A stretch of DNA of 64,000 nucleotides, taken from QKTW01 sp052161885 (GTDB lineage Bacteria > Bacteroidota > Bacteroidia > Chitinophagales > Chitinophagaceae). The notes beneath the pieces are model-generated. The model ran no database searches. It was given only the letters and a program-made list of their open reading frames with translations, and was not told the DNA's origin. The DNA lies in assembly GCA_052161885.1 (NCBI GenBank), contig CP197396.1, positions 2,852,001 through 2,916,000 of the forward strand. Direction: 5' to 3'. Of the stretch, positions 7,763 to 16,749 are shown in pieces. Every line of letters begins with the position of its first letter. The stretch's first letter is position 1. The position numbers and the translations under genes are program-made.

Positions 7763-8716
7763 TTAAAACAGTTTTTTCAAAACGTTTTCTACTACGTGCG
7801 GTTTACCTAAGGTATAAAAATGCAGCACAGGAACATTATTTTTCAACAGGTCCTGACACTGGTGGAGCAGCCATTCCTCACCTATCTGCTCGCATACAGC
7901 GTCAGACTTGGCAGCCAGCATTTCTTTTGTGAGCTCCACAGGTATTTCCACGTTAAATATACTCGGAATAATGGACAACTGGCGTTTTGTCGTAATCGGC
8001 TTCAGACCGGGAAGGATCGGGGCATCTATGCCTCCTTCACGGCAGTTACGCACGTAATTATAATAATGTTTATTCTCAAAGAACATTTGTGTTGTCACAT
8101 ATGAAGCTCCGAGGTCCAGCTTATTTTTCAGGAAATGCACATCCATTTCTACATTGGGCGACTCAAAATGTTTTTCGGGGTATCCTGCCACTCCAACACA
8201 AAAATCGGTTTTCACACCATCCATTATATCATCTTCAAGATATTTTCCATGGTTCAGGTCATTTATCTGGCGCACGAGGTCATCTGCATACCGGTGGCCA
8301 TGCGGATGTGGTGTAAAGAATTTTTCGTTTGCAGCAGCATCACCACGCAGTGCCAGTACATTTTTAACCCCCAGGAAATGCAGATCTATAAGCGCATTTT
8401 CAGTTTCCTCTTTGCTGAAACCGCCGCAAATAAGGTGCGGGACGGCATCAACATTGTAATGGTTCATTATCGCCGCGCAGATACCTACAGTACCCGGTCG
8501 TTTGCGTATTTCTACCCTTTCAAAATTACCATCTGAGCGCTTTTTAAAAACCTGCTCTGCACGATGGTAGGTAACATTGACAAAGGACGGCTTAAAATCC
8601 ATGAATTTATCCAGTACAGAAAATATAGATTCTATACTTTTTCCTTTTGTCGGTGGTAATATTTCCAGAGAGATGATGGGCCCCTTGGCCTGTCGAAGGT
8701 GTTCTGTTACTTTCAT
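7763..8716 (-). CDS. metF: Methylenetetrahydrofolate reductase
   Basis: 317-residue FAD enzyme reducing 5,10-methylene-THF to 5-methyl-THF for methionine synthesis. Family motifs seen: ISLEILPPTKGKS with the catalytic Glu at the N-terminus, FVNVTYHRAEQ, LICGGFSKEETENALIDLHFLGVKNVLALRGD, FCVGVAGYPEKH, GASYVTTQMFFENKHY and PILPGLKPITTKRQ. The start is set at the ATG at 8716 (MKVTEHLRQ); an in-frame upstream start would add 27 unconserved residues. I looked for a SAM or cobalamin riboswitch in the 150 bp upstream and saw none. It is transcribed alone, divergent from the unknown membrane unit at 8873. Confidence 0.95.
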   Translation of the reverse strand: MKVTEHLRQAKGPIISLEILPPTKGKSIESIFSVLDKFMDFKPSFVNVTYHRAEQVFKKRSDGNFERVEIRKRPGTVGICAAIMNHYNVDAVPHLICGGFSKEETENALIDLHFLGVKNVLALRGDAAANEKFFTPHPHGHRYADDLVRQINDLNHGKYLEDDIMDGVKTDFCVGVAGYPEKHFESPNVEMDVHFLKNKLDLGASYVTTQMFFENKHYYNYVRNCREGGIDAPILPGLKPITTKRQLSIIPSIFNVEIPVELTKEMLAAKSDAVCEQIGEEWLLHQCQDLLKNNVPVLHFYTLGKPHVVENVLKKLF

Positions 8717-8872
8717 CTTTGATTTTTGCGGTGGTAAAAATAACATGTTTGAAATAGATTCGGACAAGAATATATGGCTGTATTTTCGAGAACACAATTC
8801 AGACTCAATTTATCACATCAATTAGCTTGTTTTGTGAATATTACTATCTTTATTCGACTAAAATAATGAGTA

Positions 8873-9376
8873 ATGTCACAATCGTCATCCGGCGGCATTC
8901 TTCCTAAAATAGGCCTGACCATATTTGCAATACTATGCATTGCAATATTTAAAAATTTTGGTGCTAATGCATTGTGGTTTGAAAAAACCGGCAATTATTG
9001 GGATGCCTTTATGGAGCAGAAAGACGGCGATGCCACCATTGAACAGATAAGGGAAGAACGCTGGGGCGGCCCTTATATGGTAGGCAAAATGGTAAAGGAG
9101 TATTTTGATAAAAATAATATCAAAGATCCGGTAATCCTTTTTGAGCCCAATGATTATCTCACTAACAATAATATTATCCAGTTTCGTTTGGCTGAACCCA
9201 TCGTATTTTATTATTACACCGGGCTTAAATCTGTATGGATGAACAGCAATAATGTAAAAGATGCCAATTATTTTGCAAGCCTGGACCAGCAGGGGCTCCA
9301 TATTGTGCCCATTCATTCGCAGGAAGAGCTGCAGCAGATCCTTTCAAAATATAAACAGTATACACCTTCTTTATGA
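8873..9376 (+). CDS. Unknown membrane-anchored protein, partner of the downstream multi-pass protein
   Basis: 167 residues that I do not recognise. One transmembrane segment (LPKIGLTIFAILCIAIF, about 10-26) probably leaves a ~135-residue domain on the outer face. That domain has the look of the soluble C-terminal part of a GT-C type glycosyltransferase: NNIKDPVILFEPNDY and AEPIVFYYYTGLKSVWM describe a predicted alpha/beta unit. Its stop overlaps the start of the next gene (ATGA at 9373-9376), so the two are translationally coupled and probably form one functional unit. Confidence 0.75.
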   Translation: MSQSSSGGILPKIGLTIFAILCIAIFKNFGANALWFEKTGNYWDAFMEQKDGDATIEQIREERWGGPYMVGKMVKEYFDKNNIKDPVILFEPNDYLTNNNIIQFRLAEPIVFYYYTGLKSVWMNSNNVKDANYFASLDQQGLHIVPIHSQEELQQILSKYKQYTPSL

Positions 9377-10806
9377 GCCATATAATTACCGCCATCGGGC
9401 TTATCCTGTTTCATTTCATTACAGGTTACGGCCTGCTCCGGCTTTTTAATATCAGGCAAAAACCGCTGGCACAGGGTGCACTTGCTGTTATCTGTGGTGT
9501 CGCTATCGCTTCAGTTGTTCCTTTTTTGTTACAGCTATGCTACATCGCGATAACACCGGGTGCCATATTCACGTCGTGGGCAGTTATTGCTGTGCTGCTT
9601 AATATCCGGACAATTGCGGGATTAAAGAATTTCTCTTTCAAAAATGCATTCCAGCCGCTGCCACGGATAAGAATTTATGAAGTGCCGGCATTGCTTATGC
9701 TTGGGTTTCTGCTGGTCGTAAGCATCTGGCGCTGCTATTATTATCCCAGTTATGTGCGCGATGTACTTTCCGGCCCCGAAGCAATTGCTGAATATGCGGT
9801 GAAAGAGCACTCGCTCATCAATTCTATCTTCAGTGTAAATCTCGAGACTACCAACAACCAGTTCAAATCACCTTACATTACAGATCTGCAGGTAATCTAC
9901 AAGATGGCCGGCTTTCCGTTTGGTGCTGTATGGCTCAGTATGCTTGTAGTCAGCTTTTTCGTATTTCTCTATTATGCGCTTTCAGAAAAAGTGCACCCGG
10001 TGATATCCGGTATCCTGCTCATTTTCTTTATTGCCACACCTGAGGCATACGGATATACATTCATGTACCTGTTTGATTACAGCAATATGATCTTCCTGTT
10101 CCTTGGATTCTATTATCTTTTTTCCTATTTCCGCAGCCGTAAGAAAAATGAATTTTACTTTTCCGCAATAATGATGGCTATATCCGTTTACATACGTGCG
10201 GAAACGCTGGTGCTTGCAGGCATGACATTACCTGCTATTATCGTATCCGGCTATAAGGCCAAAGAAGGTTATGTAAAGCCGCTGATCAGCTTTATTATAA
10301 TGATGGTGATCTCTGTACTGGCGTACTGGCTGCCCACAGAACTTTACAACAACCATTACCTGCCCCAGCATTATGTGGTCGGCGGGCAGATCAACAAAAA
10401 CATCTTCAATCTTGCACCGTTCTTTACACGCTTCAGCGATATGAACGGCCAGCTCCTATTCGGCGAACATGCGATGCAGCTATGGAATTACTACATATAT
10501 ATATTCCTGATCCTGCTGATTGCCGAGCTTCTGTTTAAACGCTCTCTTACCCCGGAGGCGCGCAACTGGCTTTATGCTGTAGCGGTAATATACATCGGGC
10601 TGCCATTCATGGGCTTCCTGTTCCCACTTATGGACCTGAATAACACCACCAAGCGTGGCCTATTTAAAATACTGCCATTAATGCTGTTATACATGGGCAA
10701 TAATCAATTGCTTACCGGCCTGTCTGCCATCTTTTACAAGTGGGAAAACGGAGAAATGGCCAAAAAAACGCCACCGCCAGTGGCTGCCAAACGTTCAAAA
10801 AAATAA
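9373..10806 (+). CDS. Multi-pass membrane protein of unknown function (GT-C glycosyltransferase-like topology)
   Basis: 477 residues with about 11-12 predicted transmembrane helices beginning at the N-terminus. The loop after the early helices (YPSYVRDVLSGPEAIAEYAVKEHSLIN) sits where GT-C enzymes carry their catalytic acidic residues, and it contains D and E residues. No other enzyme signature is seen. The C-terminus is short, lysine-rich and cytosolic (KKTPPPVAAKRSKK). Start overlaps the stop of the 167-residue protein by 4 bp. A lipid-linked sugar transferase is a reasonable guess but not established. Confidence 0.8.
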   Translation: MSHIITAIGLILFHFITGYGLLRLFNIRQKPLAQGALAVICGVAIASVVPFLLQLCYIAITPGAIFTSWAVIAVLLNIRTIAGLKNFSFKNAFQPLPRIRIYEVPALLMLGFLLVVSIWRCYYYPSYVRDVLSGPEAIAEYAVKEHSLINSIFSVNLETTNNQFKSPYITDLQVIYKMAGFPFGAVWLSMLVVSFFVFLYYALSEKVHPVISGILLIFFIATPEAYGYTFMYLFDYSNMIFLFLGFYYLFSYFRSRKKNEFYFSAIMMAISVYIRAETLVLAGMTLPAIIVSGYKAKEGYVKPLISFIIMMVISVLAYWLPTELYNNHYLPQHYVVGGQINKNIFNLAPFFTRFSDMNGQLLFGEHAMQLWNYYIYIFLILLIAELLFKRSLTPEARNWLYAVAVIYIGLPFMGFLFPLMDLNNTTKRGLFKILPLMLLYMGNNQLLTGLSAIFYKWENGEMAKKTPPPVAAKRSKK

Positions 10807-10824
10807 AATACCGGTTTACCATTT

Positions 10825-10860
10825 AAATCCCTGCCGTACAAATTGTATAGCAGGGATTTT
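10825..10860 (+). terminator. Terminator of the two-gene membrane unit
   Basis: AAATCCCTGC and GCAGGGATTT form a 10-bp stem around a 15-nt loop, followed by TCTGTTTTG, 19 bp past the stop. Confidence 0.75.
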
Positions 10861-10941
10861 CTGTTTTGTTAAGTTTTACCATGATGTCACTGTTTTAAGT
10901 ATTATCATATGGTAATGTTCACCACATTTGTACATTAATCT

Positions 10942-10949
10942 TATTTTTG
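10942..10949 (+). promoter_or_regulatory. -7 box (TATTTTTG) for lptB
   Basis: A perfect TAnnTTTG 18 bp upstream of the TTG start codon. An inverted pair TTACCAT/ATGGTAA (10876-10882 and 10909-10915) lies just upstream and could be an operator. Confidence 0.45.
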
Positions 10950-10967
10950 CCGCTAAAGCCTTAAAAC

Positions 10968-11729
10968 TTGAGAATACATACACAGGGCCTTATAAAACGC
11001 TACCGTACCCGTACAGTAGTAAATAATGTGTCGTTTGAAGTAAGCCAGGGAGAGATTGTGGGGCTGCTGGGGCCAAATGGCGCCGGTAAAACCACGTCGT
11101 TCTACATGGTAGTGGGCCTCGTAAAGCCTGATGAAGGCCATGTATTCCTTGATCAACAGGATATAACCAAACTGCCGATGTACAAGCGCGCCCAGATGGG
11201 TATCGGCTATCTGCCGCAGGAGGCGTCTGTGTTCCGCAAGCTTTCCGTAGAAGATAACATCGGCGCCGTACTGGAAATGACAAAGCTCACAAGAGCAGAG
11301 CAGATACATAAAAGAGATGAGCTACTGGATGAGTTCCGGCTGAACCATGTGCGTAAAAGTCCCGGCGATGTACTGAGCGGCGGTGAGCGCCGGCGTACCG
11401 AAATAGCCCGTGCACTGGCTGTCGACCCTAAATTTATATTGCTGGATGAGCCTTTTGCAGGTATCGATCCGATAGCAGTAGAAGACATCCAGACTATCGT
11501 CGCCCGCCTGAAATATAAAAATATCGGCATCCTTATTACAGATCACAACGTACAGGAAACACTGTCTATCACAGACAGGGCCTACCTGTTGTTTGAGGGC
11601 AAGATCCTGAAGTCCGGAACTGCCCACGAACTGGCGGCAGACGAACAAGTAAGAAAAGTGTATCTTGGCCAATCGTTTGAGCTTAAACGGAAAGATTATA
11701 CACCCGCTGAATTTCAACAGACAAAGTAG
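10968..11729 (+). CDS. lptB: LPS export ABC transporter ATP-binding protein LptB
   Basis: 253-residue ABC ATPase that energises lipopolysaccharide extraction from the inner membrane with LptFG. Walker A is GPNGAGKTT at 35-43, the Q-loop follows in GIGYLPQEASVFRKLSVEDNI, the signature is LSGGERRRTEIARAL, Walker B is FILLDEPFAGIDP and the H-loop is TDHNV. The LPQEASVFRKL and LSGGERRR wording is diagnostic for LptB. The start is TTG at 10968; no in-frame ATG lies at a suitable place. The C-terminal ~15 residues are variable. Confidence 0.95.
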   Translation: MRIHTQGLIKRYRTRTVVNNVSFEVSQGEIVGLLGPNGAGKTTSFYMVVGLVKPDEGHVFLDQQDITKLPMYKRAQMGIGYLPQEASVFRKLSVEDNIGAVLEMTKLTRAEQIHKRDELLDEFRLNHVRKSPGDVLSGGERRRTEIARALAVDPKFILLDEPFAGIDPIAVEDIQTIVARLKYKNIGILITDHNVQETLSITDRAYLLFEGKILKSGTAHELAADEQVRKVYLGQSFELKRKDYTPAEFQQTK

Positions 11730-11780
11730 ACAGGTTTTTAAAAATTAAGGATTTAAACAGTATAACTACAGCATTTGCCC

Positions 11781-13295
11781 ATGAGCTTGATTAGTCCCGC
11801 ACTGAAAGGATATATCCGATTACGCCTTAGCGCGATAGACAATTTTATGCTCAATCCTGTAGATACTCAACGCCAGGTATTTAACAGTCTTATAGGTTCT
11901 GCACAGTTTACAGAATATGGCAAAAAATACAGTTTCGACAAACTTAATTCCATAGCCGATTTTCAACAACAGGTACCGATTAATGATTACGATACTATAA
12001 AACCTTACATACAACGTATACTGGAAGGAAACCAGAATGTACTATGGCCATCAGAAATCAGCTGGTTTGCCAAAAGCTCCGGCACTACCAGCGACAAGAG
12101 CAAATTTATACCCGTAAGCAAAGAAGCGCTCGACGATACCCATTATAAAGCAGGCAAAGATGTAATGGCATTATACCTGCGCCGATATCCTGAATCTAAA
12201 GTGATGTCGGGTAAATGCCTGGTAATAGGTGGCAGCCACCAGGTAAACCAGCTGAATGCCGATTCTTTTTATGGGGATCTTTCTGCGGTAATGCTGCAGA
12301 ACATGCCCTTCTCCGGCCAGCTTATGCGCACACCCGACCTTTCCATTGCACTGATGGAAGAATGGGAAGAAAAGATAGAGATGATCGCCCGCGCCACTAT
12401 GCAGGAAAATGTAACCTTCATTGCCGGCGTACCCACCTGGACCATTATACTTATCAAACGGATATTTGAGATCAGTGGTGCGAGCAACCTGCAAGACATA
12501 TGGCCCAACCTGGAACTGTATATACACGGCGGCGTAAGCTTTAAGCCATACCGCAAGCAGTTTGAACAGTTCATCCCGTCTCCTTCCATGCATTATCATG
12601 AGACGTACAATGCATCTGAAGGATTTTTTGCTGCACAGGACGAAACAGATAATGAAGGCATGCTGCTCTTCCTTAATCACGGTATATTCTATGAATTTAT
12701 GCCGATGGAAGAGTATGGGAAAGAACATCCCCAAACCCTCACACTCAAAGAAGTAGAACTGAATAAAAACTATGCGCTCATCATCAGTACCAACGCCGGT
12801 CTGTGGCGTTACCAGGTGGGCGATACTATACAATTTACTTCGTTGTACCCGTTCCGTATTAAAGTAACGGGCAGGCTTAAATTCTTTATCAATGCTTTTG
12901 GTGAAGAAGTAATTGTAGATAATACCGATCATGCTATTGCAGAGGCCTGCGCCAGAACAGGAGCTATTGTAAATGATTATACAGCAGCCCCGGTATATAT
13001 GACCGGCAGCAGCAACGGCGCACACGAGTGGATTATAGAATTTGAAAAATTACCCTGCCCGCTGGAAGTATTTGTGGAGACCCTGGATAACGAGTTACGG
13101 AAAGTCAATTCGGACTATGAGGCCAAACGCCATAAAGATATTGCACTTCGTATGCCTGTAGTCCATATAATGCCTAAAGGAGGTTTCAACCTGTGGCTGA
13201 AACAGAAGGGCAAACTCGGTGGTCAGCATAAAGTTCCCCGCCTGAGTAACGAGCGCAGGTGGCTGGAAGAAATGCTTCCTTTTACGCAACAATAA
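11781..13295 (+). CDS. GH3 auxin-responsive promoter family protein (acyl-adenylating enzyme)
   Basis: 504-residue member of the GH3/JAR1 family within the ANL superfamily. The ATP-binding loop is SSGTTSDKSKFIPVS; the second adenylate motif region includes YNASEGFFAAQDE, and GLWRYQVGDTIQFTSLYPFRIKVTGR is the conserved hinge. Plant GH3 enzymes conjugate amino acids to acyl substrates; bacterial members are widespread in Bacteroidota and their substrate is not known to me. The ATG at 11781 is preferred over a TTG two codons upstream. It lies 51 bp after lptB on the same strand and may be cotranscribed. It is convergent with the next gene, with a 9-bp gap and no visible terminator. Confidence 0.88.
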   Translation: MSLISPALKGYIRLRLSAIDNFMLNPVDTQRQVFNSLIGSAQFTEYGKKYSFDKLNSIADFQQQVPINDYDTIKPYIQRILEGNQNVLWPSEISWFAKSSGTTSDKSKFIPVSKEALDDTHYKAGKDVMALYLRRYPESKVMSGKCLVIGGSHQVNQLNADSFYGDLSAVMLQNMPFSGQLMRTPDLSIALMEEWEEKIEMIARATMQENVTFIAGVPTWTIILIKRIFEISGASNLQDIWPNLELYIHGGVSFKPYRKQFEQFIPSPSMHYHETYNASEGFFAAQDETDNEGMLLFLNHGIFYEFMPMEEYGKEHPQTLTLKEVELNKNYALIISTNAGLWRYQVGDTIQFTSLYPFRIKVTGRLKFFINAFGEEVIVDNTDHAIAEACARTGAIVNDYTAAPVYMTGSSNGAHEWIIEFEKLPCPLEVFVETLDNELRKVNSDYEAKRHKDIALRMPVVHIMPKGGFNLWLKQKGKLGGQHKVPRLSNERRWLEEMLPFTQQ

Positions 13296-13304
13296 CCTTT
13301 CTTC

Positions 13305-14660
13305 CTATACAAATGCACTAAAGCCTGTAATGGCGCGCCCTACAATCAGGGAGTTGATTTCTTTTGTGCCTTCATAAGAATATATAGCTTCTGCGTCGGC
13401 AACAAAACGGGCTACATTGTATTGCAGCAATATACCATTGCCTCCCATCACTTCACGTGCCCGGCTCACAATATCGCGGGTGCGCAGTGAGCAGAATACT
13501 TTTGCCAGTGAGGCATGTTCATCCGTCAGTTTGTCTTCGTCCTGGAGTTGCGATAAGCGGAACACCATTGCCTGCATAGCAGTAAGATTGGACAGCATTT
13601 CTACAAGATGGTTCTGTATAAGTTGAAAAGATGCAATGGGTTTGCCAAACTGTTTTCTTTCCCGTGTATACACCAGTGCGTTTTCATAAGCGCCACGTGC
13701 ACATCCAACGGCTTCCCATGCCACGCCAGCACGCGTCATACGCAGCACATTGGCAGTGTCTTTAAAGCTATTGGCGAACTGCAGCCGGTCTTCTTCTTTC
13801 ACCTTACAGTTATTCAGCGTAATAATGGCATTCTGCACCACGCGTAAAGCCATTTTGTCTTCTATTTTTTCCGCTTTGAAACCCGGCGTATCCTTGCGCA
13901 CCAGGAAACCTTTTACATTATTATCATCCACATCGCGGGCCCATATTACAGTTACGTCTGCAAATGTGGCATTACCTATCCATTTCTTCTGGCCGTTCAG
14001 TGTCCAGGTATCACCTTCCCTTTTAGCAGTGGTGGTAAGTCCGCCAGCCACGGCAGATCCTATTTCCGGCTCAGTAAGCCCGAATGCACCGATCAGCTGC
14101 ATCTGCTGCATTTTGGGCAGCCACTCCTGTTTCTGCGCTTCAGATCCCAGCAGGTATATTGACCCCATCGCCAGCCCGCTCTGCACACCAAAAAAAGTGG
14201 CAATAGAAGCATCTATCCGCCCCATTTCCATAGCCAGCACGCCTTCCATTACATTGGACAAGCCGGGACATCCGTAACCTTTATAGGTAACACCGCAGAT
14301 GTTCAGTGCTGCAAGTTTTGGTATAAGCTCAAAAGGGAATTCTGCACGCAGCCAGTATTCATTTATAATGGGTTGCACTTCCTCCTCCATAAAACTGCGG
14401 ACTTTGAGCTGTAAAGCTCTTTGCTCATCCGTTAAAGTATGACCCAGATGGTAAAAATCACCATCAACAGGCGGAAGCGGCTTGTGCTTACCCGCATGAC
14501 CCAGCATTTTCACCAGCCCGGCAAGCTGCATTTCATCCATATGCCCAACGGCACTGATCATTGCAGGAAGATCTGCTTTGGCAGAGAGCTTTGCCAGCGC
14601 ATCAAAATCTGTATTCTTAAACAGGCTGTACGCCTGTCGCAGTTTCTTAAGGAAAGACAT
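13305..14660 (-). CDS. Acyl-CoA dehydrogenase, glutaryl-CoA dehydrogenase-like
   Basis: 451-residue flavoprotein of the acyl-CoA dehydrogenase family. Family features: GAFGLTEPEIGSAVAGG, WTLNGQKKWIGNATFADV, TRERKQFGKPIASFQLIQ, and YEGTKEINSLIVGRAITG, whose Glu matches the catalytic base of glutaryl-CoA dehydrogenases. An N-terminal extension of about 75 residues precedes the domain, as in plant ACX4-like relatives. Glutaryl-CoA dehydrogenase converts glutaryl-CoA to crotonyl-CoA plus CO2 and is the shared late step of lysine and tryptophan degradation, which fits the ACMSD, aldehyde dehydrogenase and thiolase genes in this window. A short-chain or branched substrate is the alternative. Confidence 0.9.
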   Translation of the reverse strand: MSFLKKLRQAYSLFKNTDFDALAKLSAKADLPAMISAVGHMDEMQLAGLVKMLGHAGKHKPLPPVDGDFYHLGHTLTDEQRALQLKVRSFMEEEVQPIINEYWLRAEFPFELIPKLAALNICGVTYKGYGCPGLSNVMEGVLAMEMGRIDASIATFFGVQSGLAMGSIYLLGSEAQKQEWLPKMQQMQLIGAFGLTEPEIGSAVAGGLTTTAKREGDTWTLNGQKKWIGNATFADVTVIWARDVDDNNVKGFLVRKDTPGFKAEKIEDKMALRVVQNAIITLNNCKVKEEDRLQFANSFKDTANVLRMTRAGVAWEAVGCARGAYENALVYTRERKQFGKPIASFQLIQNHLVEMLSNLTAMQAMVFRLSQLQDEDKLTDEHASLAKVFCSLRTRDIVSRAREVMGGNGILLQYNVARFVADAEAIYSYEGTKEINSLIVGRAITGFSAFV

Positions 14661-14694
14661 GGGATATGCATTTTCAGCTTCCTGAAAGTTACAG

Positions 14695-14737
14695 CAAAAT
14701 CATTCCGCGAAACAGGATATACACCCTAACCTAGGGT
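14695..14737 (-). promoter_or_regulatory. Candidate promoter and palindromic operator of the glutaryl-CoA dehydrogenase-like gene
   Basis: On the minus strand TGATTTTG (14695-14702) is a one-mismatch -7 box. The inverted repeat ACCCTA-ACC-TAGGGT at 14723-14737 overlaps the expected -33 region, the usual place for a repressor or class II activator site. Confidence 0.4.
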
Positions 14738-14747
14738 AATAAATATT

Positions 14748-16226
14748 TTACAGGTGAAATTCCATCCTTCTCAATAAATCTGCATCAGGTTGCAGTACAA
14801 TGGCAAATTTTTCCCCTTTTATTATAGCTCTTTCGGGTTCCATATCTGCCAGGTCGCCATAGAAATCTACAACAGCAGTATGCTGCCGGTCATGCATAAA
14901 AGCACTATCCACCGCCTTTACATATTGCGGCAGGCGATCCTGTCGGCTGCTTTCGCGACATACCAGTTTTTCGTTTGAATAATACATCAACTGCCATTCC
15001 AACAGCCCGTCATTTGAAAATACATACCGCACATGCTGCTGCTCCAGGTAGTGGATACATTCCAGCATCTGGGTCTCTGTGGTAGGATTGAAACTGTAAT
15101 TGCGAAACGACCACATGGCAGCACCACCGGCGAGAAACAGCACCGGAAAAGAATAGCGTATTGCTCTGGCATATTTTATCCGTTGCAATAAAAGGAATAT
15201 GCCTATATACAGGAAACCGGACAACGGTAGCAGATACCTGGGCGCATGACTATCCAGAAAGATTCCATAGCCAAATGTAAAAAGTACGGCTGTCAATGCT
15301 GCGCTCTCTGCCGTAAAGCGCCTGTTCAATAGTACCTGCCGTACTCCGCTTATGATAAACAGCAGCATTACTGCTATACTTAACACAGAGAAAAAACGGC
15401 TGATCAGCGATGCATGAAAAACGTCTGTGAGGTAATACCATGCATGAAAATGATCAAACAGCAAGGAAGGGAATCCGGCTATTTGTTTCTGGAGATGGCC
15501 ATGAAAACTGAACACTGCGGGCTTCCAGTAATTTAAAACATAATGCTGCGCAATACGGAATAAAACAAAAAAAGGAATAACGCCTCCGATAAATGAAAAC
15601 ATCAGATCTTTTCTTTTCAGCTGCAGATAACGCCATATAAAAAATGGCAGCAACCCCGGCAACCACAATGGCTGGCTGTAAAAGATGACGACGATAAGAC
15701 CTCCTAAAACAGCCCATACAAAACGCGTTTGCTGTTCTTCTCTACGCGAGAGCAACCATAGCACCACATTACACAAAAGGAAAGCAGTGAGATATCCTCC
15801 TCTTGCTTTCATAGACCATACGGCCCACACCGGCGAAAGTATCAGCAGCAGAGAAATGAGCAAGGGCAATCGTTTATGACTGGCGTTTAAATTACGCAGT
15901 GTCAGGTAAAAGAAAATGACACCTCCAATCCACAGCGTGAGCATAGCCATTTTTATACTGTAGTCGGTCATTGAAAACAGCGAAGAATACAACGATATAG
16001 CTCCGGTTTCGACCAGCGAAAAACCGTATGACTGGCCGTAAAAGAAAACGGGAAAGGCTTTACCCTGCATCATATGTTTTGCCATCAGCGCCACAATACA
16101 TTCGTCACTGTCCAGTATAAGGTTGGTACTCAGCAATTGCGGCAGACGCGTAATGATGCTTACTATTATCAATATCAGGATGTCAGCAGCTATTGATTTT
16201 CTCTGTATGGCCGGAATGTTTGTCAT
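14748..16226 (-). CDS. Multi-pass membrane protein, GT-C (family 39-like) glycosyltransferase candidate
   Basis: 492 residues with a first transmembrane helix at about 13-30 and about ten more. The first outer loop, STNLILDSDECIVALMAKHM, carries the acidic D-x-D/E pair typical of GT-C enzymes, followed by GKAFPVFFYGQSYG, a wording common in membrane mannosyl/arabinosyl-type transferases. The last ~95 residues form a soluble domain (LEQQHVRYVFSNDGLLEWQLMYYSNEKL). It would use a polyprenyl-phosphate sugar at the periplasmic face; donor and acceptor are unknown. It lies 87 bp upstream of the acyl-CoA dehydrogenase on the same strand, with a separate promoter candidate between them. Confidence 0.8.
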   Translation of the reverse strand: MTNIPAIQRKSIAADILILIIVSIITRLPQLLSTNLILDSDECIVALMAKHMMQGKAFPVFFYGQSYGFSLVETGAISLYSSLFSMTDYSIKMAMLTLWIGGVIFFYLTLRNLNASHKRLPLLISLLLILSPVWAVWSMKARGGYLTAFLLCNVVLWLLSRREEQQTRFVWAVLGGLIVVIFYSQPLWLPGLLPFFIWRYLQLKRKDLMFSFIGGVIPFFVLFRIAQHYVLNYWKPAVFSFHGHLQKQIAGFPSLLFDHFHAWYYLTDVFHASLISRFFSVLSIAVMLLFIISGVRQVLLNRRFTAESAALTAVLFTFGYGIFLDSHAPRYLLPLSGFLYIGIFLLLQRIKYARAIRYSFPVLFLAGGAAMWSFRNYSFNPTTETQMLECIHYLEQQHVRYVFSNDGLLEWQLMYYSNEKLVCRESSRQDRLPQYVKAVDSAFMHDRQHTAVVDFYGDLADMEPERAIIKGEKFAIVLQPDADLLRRMEFHL

Positions 16227-16315
16227 TGCTTAAAAACGAAGACAAATATACTCCGCTGTTCGTAAGCATCCCATTTTAAGTAAACAGGATTGACGCCGGC
16301 ATATATATAATTATT

Positions 16316-16675
16316 TCATTCCCCCTCCGGGTAAAACTCTTTTGTTACCTCGATAAACCCGACAATCTGGCTGTTGAATTCTTCAAGCTCTTCTGCCGGA
16401 ACCCATAGTTCATTATGCATGTCAGCACCTACGTTCTGTACATCAAACTTTTTGAGATAAGCTGCATCTACTGCAAATTTCGTTACAAAGCCGGAACCTG
16501 AAGCAGCCACATTCCAGTCACGGGCTATCTGTATTGCATATGCTTCGTTCATTACCGGGTAAAAGATTGGCTGCTCCGGCAGTCGTGGCGGAAACTTCTT
16601 CCATCCGGATTGTTCTATCAGGGCCAGCTCTTTGGGACCTACGGGGCGGTATAATATGATTACTCCCTGTTGCAT
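16316..16675 (-). CDS. Small conserved protein (ADP-ribosylation/crystallin J1-named family)
   Basis: 119 residues, cytosolic, no signal peptide. The sequence LYRPVGPKELALIEQSGWKK, FPPRLPEQPIFYPVMNEAYA and ELWVPAEELEEFNSQIVG matches my memory of a small bacterial family that databases label ADP-ribosylation/crystallin J1. That label derives from a short similarity and says little about function. No ADP-ribosylhydrolase acidic metal motif is visible. It lies between two minus-strand genes with a terminator hairpin upstream, so it is probably transcribed alone. Confidence 0.75.
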   Translation of the reverse strand: MQQGVIILYRPVGPKELALIEQSGWKKFPPRLPEQPIFYPVMNEAYAIQIARDWNVAASGSGFVTKFAVDAAYLKKFDVQNVGADMHNELWVPAEELEEFNSQIVGFIEVTKEFYPEGE

Positions 16676-16696
16676 TTTAGTTTTTATAGTTACCTG

Positions 16697-16726
16697 GGTT
16701 GCCAGGATTCCGGAATCCTGGCAACC
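16697..16726 (-). terminator. Perfect 30-nt palindrome downstream of the type IX cargo gene
   Basis: GGTTGCCAGGATTCC followed by GGAATCCTGGCAACC forms an uninterrupted 15-bp inverted repeat. It lies 24 bp past the stop of the cargo protein gene, so it is probably that gene's terminator. The minus-strand tail (CAGGTAACTATAAAAAC) is only weakly U-rich. Confidence 0.6.
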
Positions 16727-16749
16727 TTATAGGATATAATTTACGATAT

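Noticed and set aside
8717..8872. Possible SAM or cobalamin riboswitch upstream of metF
   Set aside because: I looked for paired conserved elements on the minus strand; the region is A/T-rich and holds no conserved helix arrangement.
12171..13025. 284-codon minus-strand frame inside the GH3-family gene
   Set aside because: Sense strand is a clear GH3-family protein; the antisense product is rich in Cys, His and Tyr without domain character.
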